Below, piece after piece: positions 21,803 to 32,319 of a stretch of 64,000 nt of DNA (position 1 is its first letter; every line of letters starts with the position of its first letter). Made by a program: the position numbers and the translations under genes. Source of the stretch: Moniliella sp. 'wahieum' (taxonomy: Eukaryota; Basidiomycota; Moniliellomycetes; Moniliellales; Moniliellaceae); NCBI GenBank assembly GCA_003971905.1, contig RSEE01000058.1, positions 62,001 through 126,000 on the forward strand. The letters are read 5' to 3'. The notes under the pieces were generated by a model. It made no database searches. It was not told the DNA's origin and saw only the letters and a program-made list of their open reading frames with translations.

Positions 21803-23486
21803 GCTTGTCTGTGTCTACCTATATACTTCGTAGGCTGCACGCGGCGCGTACATGCTGTACCTCTCCAAAATATGGCAATTTTGAGCCTCAAGTCCAACCC
21901 GAACAGATCTATGGCTTGATGGGTTTGCATTGCTATATGAATGTCACTTGGACGAGATGCCGAAGAAAAGGATTGATCCCCGTGTTGCCAGGGTATCCAG
22001 CTACGACAAGTGCCATTTCGCATACGGGATGGACAACCACTGCAGTTTAAGCACATGCTGTCTCCTTGTCCCTGGCCTACTTTCATCAATCATCCAGCAT
22101 TGCGTAGGCTTCGCTAGTTTGGTTGTGCACAATAGGTGGTGGCATCTTCGGGACGAGTGGGATCATTTTGTGCTCACCTGCAACAGCGAGCAAACCTCGT
22201 AACCATGATGCATGCTGTATGATGTGGTAACTGAGATATCCCAGCCTCCGGTTCGGCCCTTCTCGGATAGAACTGTACTCCACGCGCCACGAGCCTCTGT
22301 TTTACGGCCTGACCGTGCAGGGTGAAGGTGCCAGGCTTTGGTTGGCATATCAGCTAAGAGAGACGATTATAAGGTTTTTTGTCGGGACGGCTTCCTTCGT
22401 GCAATTCCGTAAAATAAAGAGATCATGCAGATCATGACAGAATGTGCCGGACAAGAACATCATGCTCCTGCTGGAGAAAGGGGCATGAGTTGCGAAAGTG
22501 TGGTCGCCATTTTGGAGGGGACGCTAAGGCAAATTTGGTACTAATCGGTGTTGTTCTCTGTGACCAAATAGGTGAAAAGGAAAGCATTCCTATTAGGACG
22601 AGTAAGGTATGTATCGCGTTGGACTATTGGACACAGGACGCATTCGGCCTTACCACACATCAGAGAGTTGAGGGGGGTTTTATTGACGAAGAGAGGAGAA
22701 AACAATGAGAAGGGATCATTTTGGGTAGCGAGAGATGATGGTATGGTAAACAAACAAGGTCTGTTGACGAGACCGTTTATTGTTTTCCTACTTTTAAGGC
22801 GCAAAAGCTAGCTACACCCGCCCCCCGTCGCCTCTATGGTCTCCCATGCTATACAAAGAAAAACGTCAGTCGCTACCAACATCAACTCTTCAACGAGCGA
22901 AGAAGGAGGTGGCGAAGCTTCGCCTCAATGCAGTGCCACTCCACAGCAGAAAGCGCCCACGAAGGGCAATGCCATTTAACTTGAGCACATGACCCTCCAT
23001 TTGGTTCTCGTGCCTTGTCCAAGACTCACTCTGACCGCTGTCTTTTCCTCTCGAAGCACGTACCCACGACCTCGGTCACTTCTTCTCTCTGTTCGATCCC
23101 AGTCTCACTTCGTAGCTTGAGGGTGACGCAGGGTGTTATTCAGTTGATTCAAAGTCGCAGTCGCGGAGGAGTGACGCACGCTTCCGTGCCAAGTTTGGTA
23201 ATGCTGTGTAGGAACGCCGTCAGCAGATGCCCCGGGGCCCGCCTGCCTTTCCAAACGTCACGTCTCGCCTATATATTCTACGCAGAAAATTGGAGAAAAA
23301 AAGAGAGCGAAAGGGTGTATCCTGTCGGACCCCGTCTCCCAACTAGACATCCTCCAATCTTGATCCCATCCCATCTCAAGCAACCCAGAGCTGGGTGGAG
23401 ATGCCTCCATAGATCCACCATGGATCATGATCTCGCAGTAAAAAGATCGAACATTGATAGTATACTTCTTGGGAATGCACCTATGG
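21803..23486. other. Intergenic, no gene recognised
   Basis: Downstream of eL37. Frames are short and none resembles a family. At ~22912 a 14-base palindrome, GGCGAAGCTTCGCC, is present. A C-terminal exon of the SRP-receptor-beta-like gene could lie in 23000-23480 but I could not identify one. Confidence 0.45.
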
Positions 23487-24272
23487 CTATATATTGGGTG
23501 ATTTTGGCGCTTGGGTCGTCTCTATCATTGATTCGATAGCGAGCAGAGGGGAGAGGTCCGCTCGCGTAAAGAGTACCAGTACTGCGGGTGGAAGGGACTT
23601 GATCGCTGTCTCATCGCTCAGCCGTTGGATCGCCAGTGCCGTCAAAGTCGCACGCAAAACTGTCTCAGGTGGTCAGATCCGTAACTTGGGAGGGGAGGGA
23701 AGCGCGGACATACTCTACAGTATCAGCCAAGGGAGACCCAGGAGCTGGAGCAGTGGTGGCGTTGGCTCCCCGAGCGGCCGCAGTGGCGTCGATGCAGAAG
23801 ATGAGTGCATCCGCTTGAGAGAGGGAATCGAATGCGCGTCGGCGCAGACGTGGATGACCAGGGGTATCAATCAATCTCACTGCTGCCATGGAGCGTGGGG
23901 CTTTTTCAAGTAGTGCATTGGGGGCTCCCAGCACTGTCCGCCAGGTTGTATCGACCTGGGAAGTGTGGGTATTGGACACAACCCGTATACCAACGAGGAA
24001 ACAGCGCAGTCTTCCCCGTGTCAGGGGTCCGAGGAGAAGCGCAGTACGCGGGCCAGGCTTGCGGGTTGGTTCGGCCGGGGCTGGGGGTGTGCGAGAGGGA
24101 TGAAGCTCACGGCCAGCACAAAGAGCAAGGCGAGGAGGCCAACGGCGAGCACATCGACAATCGTGGAAGCAGGAGTGGTGGGCAGGAAAGTGTTTTGGAT
24201 AGTAGCGTAGGCGATCGATTGCGGGAGATAGGCATTGGTGGTAGGAAGAAGGACAAGGGCTACAGGAGAAGG
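23487..24272 (-). CDS. SRP receptor beta-subunit-like GTPase
   Basis: Likely the ER-membrane small GTPase that anchors the signal recognition particle receptor. The N-terminal part holds one membrane span (STIVDVLAVGLLALLFVLAV). A P-loop LLGPL..TGKTALF follows near 24010, the switch region VSNTHTSQVDTTW, and the G3 motif LIDTPGHPRLRRRAFDSL near 23860, typical of SR-beta with PGH and LR. The next strand is ADALIFCIDATAAARG. After a probable intron with GTATGT and CTGAC branch site (~23715-23663), a last stretch has LPPAVLVLFTRADLSPLL, where TRAD would stand for the usual NKxD. The frame slips at least twice (around the P-loop and after it). The true N-terminal exon and start codon are not resolved, and the C-terminus is shorter than usual. 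Confidence 0.62.
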
Positions 24273-24421
24273 CTACTAGTCGTTGGCTTACACGGCTAAT
24301 ACGCTAGCAGTCCTCGGGGCTAATGAGGCCCGAAGTGCATCGCCGTCGGAGAAGCCAGTCATCGACGCAACACAAGCCAAAAGGTCAAACGAGCCAGTTA
24401 TTAGTCCCTCTAGCCGAGGTG

Positions 24422-25652
24422 CTAGGACGATTGGAAACAGTGATGGGGTGTGTATATATCAGAGAAGATTGTGAGTTGAAGGATGAAATGCATGTTCAGC
24501 GCGCGAAGAGGAAGCGAGGTATGTACAGATATCCATCGCAAAGCGGATGAGTAGTAGTGCGGCGAATGGGGTGAAAAAAAGGTGGGATCCCATTCAATCA
24601 ATAGACCCACTTGGGGTAGCCGGCGGTCGCTTCCAAATTTCCAAGGACGGTTGCCTCGGTACATATTAGAAGGGGGCGAGCGTTGCCTGGTCAGTGAATT
24701 AACATTCCTGTTAACAAAGGCCGAGAAACGTGATGAAGACGAGCCATGCTTTTGAGCGCAGGAACTTGTAACTGGGCCCTTAAAGGGGTCTTCTGCTGCA
24801 GTGGCATCCAATGCGATCGTAATTGAGTCTGCGGATGAGTTCTTAGGCAAATTATCCTCAGATTCCCAAGCAGCGGACGCATCCCCGTCCTTAACTGTGG
24901 GATGCTTCACGTCTTCGTCCCAGTCCCAGTCCTTTTCTCTCTTCTTCTCATTTTTCTGCCCCGCTTCTTCCTCTTGTTCCTCCTCTTCTCTGGCAGGGCT
25001 GCGAGGCACGAGGGTATGTTCCGGAAGAGGAGTGGAGGAAATTGGTGCTGGTTGTTCTTGCGAATTCTCTTCCACACCTCCATTCTGGGAAAAGAAACGG
25101 AACAGGCGCCAGACATATGCCAGGAGCAATCTCCAAACAAATAGCATAACCTCGGCAAACATGATGCCCGCCTCCTTAGCGTTGCGGGGGAATTCCAACG
25201 TTCCTCTTCGTTCGATGAGAAAGGTGTGTACGGGGGCGGAGATTCCTCCTCCTCAATGCCCGGCCAGTAGACGCGAAGTCGGGTGGAATGCACTTTGCCC
25301 TTTTTCGGTGGCTTATGGAACAACTGCCTGAGGGGCAAGGACGGGTCACGTAGACTCTCGGTGTGTTGAGCGCGATGCTGACCACCTTGAATTTGTGACG
25401 ATGCGACTCTTCCGGCGGCTCAACGTCATAGGCATGATGTGTGACTGATGGGGAGCAATGGGGGAGGGGGGGGAGGGGGATTATATTAGGGTCTGCTTGG
25501 GCAGCAACGACGGAAGGGGGTGGGGGGCCAACGTACCGATCATCTCAAGTGTGTCCCCCGGCGCAATTCGGGCTAAGCTGGGGTTGACAGCGTACCGGTC
25601 GGGCAAGGTGACCATCATCTTGATTGCGACGGGGAGGGTGAGGGTTGAATAG
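24422..25652 (-). CDS. Uncharacterised protein with PPPY motif and hydrophobic segment
   Basis: I do not recognise the family. Reading on the minus strand there is an exon-like stretch YSTLTLPVAIKMMVTLPDRY...GDTLEMI (25652-25540), a likely intron, then VEPPEESHRHKFKVVSIAL, SLPLRQLFHKPPKKGKVHS, RLRVYWPGIEEEE and ESPPPYTPFSS. The PPPY is a possible WW/Nedd4-ligase contact. A frame change leads to a hydrophobic segment (AEVMLFVWRLLLAYVWRLFRFF), then a long acidic/polar region with an EEEEQEEEAGQKNEKKREK charge cluster and a stop at 24422. The frame changes between segments may be introns or indels. The true start is unknown. Confidence 0.45.
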
Positions 25653-25994
25653 CTTCACCACTTGCGTGAGGTCCCGGGTCAATGGGCCTATGTTGAATGG
25701 CAGGGGTTATAGTGGGTGCGAGATCACAACACAGGGCTGATGAAAGAGAAGGGGGAGAGGAAGGAGAGACGTACGAGGGAAAAACAAGGCATGGTGGCTT
25801 GGCTTCACTACCTCAACCGACATGGTGGTGGTGGTGGTTGGTAGTCGGGAACGCGTGGGGTTGCTGGGTTCAAGCTTCAAGAATGGCTAAAATGAGCGCA
25901 ACAGCAGCCGCTGCGGCCAGCGCCGCAGCCACGCGGAACTCCGGGGCGTCTCCATACTTAGCGCTTTTAATGACAGTCGCAGGATGCCATAACG

Positions 25995-27485
25995 TTATAT
26001 TCTACTAGCCATATTAGGCTCTGCCTGCACAGGTTCGAAGCCTGCCATTGTCGTTTCTTTTTGCGCATTTCCCATCGTAACCCACCCTTCTAATTCCTTC
26101 GTCGGCTGGTATACGCCTAGACGATATGATCGCCTAATTGAGATCAAATCCAATGCCTCTTTTCCTCCTCGCATGTTACGGGGCGCTCCCCGGTTATCTC
26201 CGGACGCTGAGCCCCGCATGTCGTAGACATCCCAGCCCAACATGCGTCAGTCCGGTTAGACTAGCGAAGCCCCTGTCTCTTCACTCGCCATGTGCAGTAT
26301 ATGGATCTAGATGACCAGACGAAGCCCGATTCCTCGCACCCTCGCCTACACTGTCCCAATGCTTCTGCATCGAACGCGGCTGGTACGCTCAGCACGTCCA
26401 CGAGCCACCACCATCCTCATTCCCACTCCTACTTTGATGATTAAAGGGCGGAAGAGTAGATGGATCAGAGTTCGACGAAAGTGACCCAGAGCTATGTCCG
26501 TCGCCGACGAGGAGATACCACGGTAGGACGTACGATACACTCTGTCGGCGGAAAAGGATGGCAACAATAGCTGGGCATTTCAACTGGACACACCTACCAT
26601 GTCGCCTCATGCGGTGTTGGCACCATAAGTGCATACGTGCTTCGGGCCTCAAGTCGTCATTGTGACAGATCCAACTCACATGACAGCCTCAGTCTCACAA
26701 CAGTACTCGTCAAAGGATTCAGATCGCACCAATGTCGTCACTTGCCGCGCCGGAGACGAAGGCGAAGGAATAGGAAGGACCTCGATCAGGTCTGACCTTA
26801 TCCTCCTTTTCAGTCTCATGCCTTTCCTTGGAATGTGCATGCTACCTGATTTGAGAAACCCTGCATTCGGATTTTGTTTGAGCACACCCCCACGCCCCCT
26901 TTAGTCATGTATGCTCCTTCTCCCCGACCCCATCGCCCTCTCACATTCCCACTCTGCATCCTCCACTTCCCTTTCCGTTCGCACCGTCTACATCCTCTGG
27001 CTCTTGTCATTAAACGCGGTTGTGATCGCCCGAAATGAGGGCACAGAGGGCATCAAAGTCATCAGACATGACCTGAACCATCTCTGTCGCGTCGCTTGGG
27101 GACCACAGCCCCCAAGAAGGTCGCTAAGGGCTCCAACAACATTGTTTACCCGCTCAATTTTGCCCTTCCCACTCTTAGTACCACAACTAAAAGCAGAGAT
27201 GGTGTTTCCTCCGCTCCATCTCTCTGCCTGCAATCCGGCAGTGGGATGTGAAGCTTGCAGGACAAAACAATCAGTAGTTCGATGAATACACTCCATTCTG
27301 ACTATACTTTCCCTTTCCTTTCTTCCTGACCTTGTGGCCACATGGTGCTGACACTGTTTGAGCACGCCAGCAATGTGCAGAGTAAGGCTGCACATGGGAG
27401 TGATTTCTGCATCAAGGGCGACCAAGTTGTCGAAAAGAGCAAAAAAGATTACGACTGTCGTCACCCTCAAGTCCATCCAGCACAC
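25995..27485 (-). CDS. Uncharacterised multi-exon protein
   Basis: Several minus-strand segments with protein-like composition follow one another, so I treat them as one probable gene. They are a hydrophobic N-terminal part (MDLRVTTVVIFFALFDNLVAL, 27485 on), an SDLLGGCGPQA stretch, a basic region HIPRKGMRLKRRIRSDLIEV (26800s), a Ser-rich part GHSSGSLSSNSDPSTLPPF (26480s), and a C-terminal segment LGVYQPTKELEGWVTMGNA ending at 25995. Exon borders are not certain and no family is recognised. One of the hydrophobic stretches suggests a membrane protein. It could also be two genes. Confidence 0.35.
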
Positions 27486-27660
27486 CCTGAGGTTGAGACA
27501 ATTCGACGTTCCTAGATCAACCGGGATTCAGAGCCCCCATTAGCAACGTCTCTCCTCTATCTGCTCCTTGACCCTCATCGTGCTCCACAGTTGCTCTTGC
27601 GATGCATGCATTTTTGGACGTGGTACCCTCGCGTCCAAGAAGGGTTTCTCAGCCAGCACA

Positions 27661-28651
27661 TTACCCGATGACAAGCTTGCCATCCGCATCGTTGAAGCTG
27701 TAAGTAGGAATTTCGAGGTTGAGCGGAGCAGGGCCTTGCGAATACGGCCGGAAATGTCATAGTGAGAACCGTGGCAGGCGGGCAGAACCATCCACCATAG
27801 TCGCCCGCCTCACCAATGGGAACGCACCCCAAGTGCGTGCAGACGCCGAGCATGACAAGCCATTCGGGGCGCTGCACACGCTGTTCGCGACTCTGGGTCC
27901 CGAAGCGAGGCAACGTCCACCGATTCGGCCTCCTTGATCTCTTCGAGTACGGTGGCGGACAAAGACGGGCTTGCCACGCCATTTGATCACGGCATTCTTA
28001 CCCAGCGGAATCGAATTCAGTTCCACCTCTACCTTGGCCATGGGAGAACGTCGGCGGAAGGACTAAGAGTGGCCAGGTAATCGTGCACACGATTTGCCCC
28101 CCGCTGCCGTCAGCACACCCAAAGAGCCAATGACAAAGTACGACAGGGTCTGGTTCGCCTGCGGGTCCTTGACTCGCACATCGTCGTAGTCCGGCACCTT
28201 GGGCGCAACACTCTTGGTCGACGTAGACATGTACCGCTGCCCCCCCAGGCTGCGGGACGGTTGGTGTTGAGCGCAGTTTTAAACGCACCGCTGGAGTCAG
28301 GCTACTTGCCCATTGGGCGGCGCCTCGTGCCGGGGGCCCATGCTCCCCATGGGCGGCAGACGGCAGCTGCAGGGGCGTCGTCTTGGGAATACCAGTAGCC
28401 GTGGCAGCGACACTGGGCCTGTTGAACAGACACGGTCAGCATGGCGCATGGATACACAAGGCCGCAAGAGCAGGAAGGCGGCTGAGTAGGCGCCACAACC
28501 TCGGGCCGGACGCGCGAGAAGAGTCGGGGCCAGGCGGAAAACGCAGGGGCGGGTGCATCGCACCAGGGCATGCGGACAATAGGAGCAGGATGGGGGAGCA
28601 CGTACGCCAGGTGAGGGGCTTCTTGAGCACGAAGCGCGTGAGGCTGGCCAT
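27661..28651 (-). CDS. RIP1: Rieske iron-sulfur subunit of complex III
   Basis: Mitochondrial ubiquinol-cytochrome c reductase subunit that carries the 2Fe-2S cluster. Exon 1 gives a presequence-like [14 protein letters not shown] at 28651. Further 5' exons are not resolved. The mature part shows [20 protein letters not shown], a membrane anchor ([13 protein letters not shown]), then [31 protein letters not shown], and the cluster-binding motif 1 [20 protein letters not shown] and motif 2 [18 protein letters not shown]. It ends GKLVIG at 27661. Frame breaks are seen near 28040 (before MAKVEV), near 27945, at 27770 (two extra bases between FCP and CHGSHYD) and near 27735. All the cluster ligands are present, so the gene is probably intact in the organism. 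Confidence 0.9.
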
Positions 28652-30797
28652 CTTCTGGAGGGTAGCAGGAAGGAAGAAGCTGGGGCTGGCTTGCTCACCA
28701 ACGCCTGGTTGCTGCGTGCATGGCCGCTGGGTGCTGCTGCTGGCGCCCAGCGCTCCAGCAGCCGGCATCTCGGTGGGGCCGCAGGCAGCACGGCGCCTGT
28801 ATGGTCCCAGCTTACAAATTCCGGCCTCAGACCCCGTGCTTGGCCCCGTACTGCGCCGCTATCCCGTTTCTAATCCCGCGAACCAGTCCGATTTGAACAT
28901 TTGCGCTGCGAGTACTGAATTGATTGCATTGCGTACGTAAGACAGGTGACAGTTGAAGCTGCGGGTTGGTTGCTCCGCCTCGCGGCGGAATTGGACGTAG
29001 CAACCGACCACAACCTTTTTCCCAGGCACAAACCTCCAAGTACTTAGTCACTGGTGAATTTCGCGTGACGCGTGACGTCGTATCAATCGTCCCAGCGTCC
29101 CTCCGCGCTGATCTTCACCGCGCTTCTGCACACCACTCGTTTCGGCAGCTTAACGCTTACCTACGTAATCGCATAGTCGGCAAGTAATTCATTGATCTAC
29201 TCCAACACAGTACGTATGGAGAGGAGGATATAAGCCCGTGTATGTAACGGAGGCATGAAGCCGAAGATGGTGAAGATTGGATCGAGGACGACTCAGGCTG
29301 AGTACTGAGTAGGCCTTGTTGAGTACGCAGACCCAGTTGAGAAGGATCATACTGTGTCTTTTCATGCAGCAAACGCTGCGTCTAATACGCCCTGCGCAAA
29401 AGCGCAAAGCCAATGCAGAGCGCAGATCATTCGACCAACACGGAGTACAGAGAGCACTGCGGATCGAATGCACGAGCTAGCGCACCAGCATACCTGGACG
29501 TTGGCTCAGCCAGCGGGATTGAGACGGAGGGTGGGGGCGATGTCATGCGCGTCATGGGTCTGGGTATAGGATCTCTAGGGCCTCATACTTCTGGGCGTAA
29601 AATAGCCCCAAGAGGCCGCAATATAGGCAGCTGATATTGTCGAGGATCGTTCGTATCGCTTCAAACAGGGCCGCAGCCAGCTGTAGCACAGACAATGCGC
29701 CGGCACCTAACCGGCATCACCGGTCACCGGTGGCTAGTTGCTAGTAACTAGTAACTAGTAAAGCTTAAAGCCATTGCTAGACTAGTTAGCGCTTCGCGCT
29801 TATATTTACGCAACCACACTACATGGGGTTGCCTGGCATGCGTCGCGTCGCATGTCGCATGTCATGCATATCACAGGTTGTCACATGTGCTGTGGCGCTG
29901 TGCCTCCGGAGGCCTACGCACTATGGCGGCTAGACTAGAACGACGGCCCTCTATGTGGCAGCAGACAGACGAGGGAGAACTAGCTGAACTATCGACGATC
30001 GATGATCGCATATAAGGCGCTGGGTCGAAGCAGGCAGTGCGCTGGTGCCACAGGCGGATGCACTGGCCAGAACCCGGAGCGCTAGCGACGTCGATCCCCG
30101 AACGCCACATGCGGGCGGAAACCCAACAGGCCGCAGTAGGTCGCTCTGGGGAGCTGGAAGCTTGAACATCGTCCCGCTCGTCCCCGCCCGCTCGCCACTG
30201 TTCCGATGGACCGCCGATCACCAGACTGCAGCACAGCACCGGTGTGAATGCAGTTTTTTTGCCATCCGCATGGGGTCAGGACGTCGGCCGGCCGCTGCGC
30301 TTTGCTTCGCTTCCGCCCCGCACTGGAATCGGTGACCGTCATCGATGGTCAGGACGAGATGGGCAAGAGGCTAGTCAAGTGCTAGTGACGAGCACTGGGG
30401 ACGCGTGATGCGTGGCAAGGCACGGGGCGAGAGGTTGCAAGGGGCCCAACGACGCAGCGCGGCAGAGGAAGCGCTAATAACCAGTAGCTAGCAACTGCGC
30501 TCCCGCTCAGCGCTCAGCGTGAGCGCTGGCTCGGCTGAGCCCCCGTGCGTCCCGCCCCACTCCGCCCCGCAATCGGCAATGGAACAGTGGGCTGGTGCCG
30601 GGTCCGGTGGCTGGTGAGCTGTTCCCGCTGACCGGTGAGCGGCGACCAGTGGGCACAGCCAGACGCCCCCGCCAGTCTGAAAGACTTGGGCAGCGCCGAC
30701 TGCCTACCGCCTGCACCCCCATCCACCTTCTGCGTCGCCCACCACCACCACCGCGCCCCTCACTTCACCCCCTTCCCACGTTCTTTTGCTCGGCGCG
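28652..30797. other. Intergenic with a palindrome island
   Basis: No recognised gene. The left part probably includes the Rieske promoter. From ~29700 to 29900 the DNA is dense in ACCGGTCACCGGTG, CTAGTAACTAGTAACTAG, AGCGCTTCGCGCT and CATGTCGCATGTCATGCAT words. The stretch from ~30500 to 30797 is GC-rich and is the probable promoter and leader of the lipase gene. Confidence 0.5.
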
Positions 30798-32319
30798 ATG
30801 CGTGCTGTGCTGCCGCTTGCCCTTGTCCTCGCTGTCGTGCTGGCCGCCCTGGCTGCGGCCATGCCTTCGCCCGATGCCTTCGCCCAGCCCAACCGTGAGC
30901 CGAGGGCGTGCAGGCTGTCCGCCGCGCCTCGATTGCCCCCCGAGCGTCTAACAATGTGACCTACCCCCTCCCCACTCCGACCCCTTCTACCTCCGCCCGG
31001 CCAACATTAGTCTCTACAAGCCCGGCGATGTCATCCGCACCCGTGTCATCCAGCCCGAGTACCAGGTCAGCGGTGCCGGCCGTACCACCCAGATCCTCTA
31101 CCGCACCGCACCACCAACCCAGGGTCACCCCTCGGCCACCGTGACGACTGCCATCGAACCCGCCAGCGGCTCGCCCCCGCGCATGATGTCCTACCACATC
31201 TGGGAAGACTCGACCAACCGTGACTGTGCTCCCTCCTACACCATCCTCCTCGGCAACGATGCGCCCAACATCATGGTACTCGGTACGTGATCCCTCTCTC
31301 TTCCATTGCTGCCTTCATGCTAAATCATCTTCGGCTTGTAGGTGACGATGTGCCGGTGTGGTTCGACTTTTTGCTGTCGAAAGGCATCACGGTCGTCGTG
31401 CCCGACTATGAAGGCCCCAAATCTGCGTTGTTTGCCGGATTCCAGGCTGGCTATGCCATTCTGGACTCGGCTCGTGCCGTCAGGAACTACCTCAAATGGC
31501 CTGCAGACGCCAAGGTTACCATGACGGGCTACTCGGAAGGTGCACATGTGACCTGCTGGGCCGCCAACTTGGCCCCGTCGTATGCACCTGACCTCAACAT
31601 TGTTGGCACTTCGCATGGAGGCACGCCAATCGACATGGAGCTTACGCTGCGTCACTTTGACAACACGTCCTTCTCTGGATTCACGCTTGGTGGCATGCAC
31701 GGCATGATGGCTGCTTACCCCAAATTCAACCGTACCATTACCCAGCATGCTCAACAGCGCGTCCTCACCGACCTGGCCACCATCTACGCGCCTCCTGTCT
31801 GCCATGCGATCTTGCGTGGCGCCGCCTACGCCAACATTCCTTACATGGAAATGCTCAACCTGCCCAGTGGAGATCCCTACAACGATCCTGTCGTGCGTGC
31901 TGTTTTGAACCGGGAAACAATGTGGAGTAACAAGTCCTCCGTGGTGGTTGGATACCCCAAGTTCCCCGTATGATCTATCAAGGCCGGAATGACGATGTTA
32001 TCAGCTACGCTGCCGTCCAGGCCTACGTCGACCAACAGTGCCAGCACGGCGCTAACATTCAGTTTAACATTTACGAAGCCAACGCCCACACGGCTCCGCA
32101 ACTTGTCATTGGCGGAGACCTGAATGCCATGCTGTTCACGCTCCAGGTGTTGGAGTTGGACGGCCAAGTCTTCGTGCCCGTACCGTGTGGATCACCCTCA
32201 CCCACCTTGCTCAACCTGTTGACATTGGGCGTCGACGACCTGCTCGGTGGCAACATTCTTGCTGCCTTCCAACGCTTTGGAACCAAGGCCAAACCGTGCT
32301 GGGCAGCATTGGCTTGTAA
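30798..32319 (+). CDS. Secreted lipase, LIP family
   Basis: Extracellular triacylglycerol lipase of the fungal secretory LIP family. The start MRAVLPLALVLAVVLAALAA at 30798 is a clear signal peptide. It is followed after frame slips by FYLRPANISLYKPGDVIRTR, then ASGSPPRMMSYHIWEDSTN and APNIMVLG. A 59-base intron (31283-31341, GTACGT...TTGTAG) joins into DDVPVWFDFLLSKGITVVVPD. The nucleophile serine is in MTGYSEGAHVTCW (the GxSxG-like elbow, here GYSEG), the acid in YQGRNDDVI and the histidine in YEANAHTAP, so the full triad is present. Frame breaks lie near 30905, 30975, 31972 (KFPV to MIYQG) and near the 3' end, where the family-like end VLGSIGL gives the stop at 32317-32319. The enzyme would act outside the cell on host or environmental lipids. 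Confidence 0.87.

Noticed and set aside
26015-26060. T-arm-like CAGGTTCGAAGCCTG
   Set aside because: The arm pairs but no acceptor, D-arm or anticodon arm follows on either strand.
29870-30240. A 122-codon minus frame
   Set aside because: Overlaps the palindrome island and has no consistent protein composition.
30900-30922. A possible 19-base intron GTGAG...TGCAG in the lipase gene
   Set aside because: Far below workable intron length; a one-base slip explains the frame change better.
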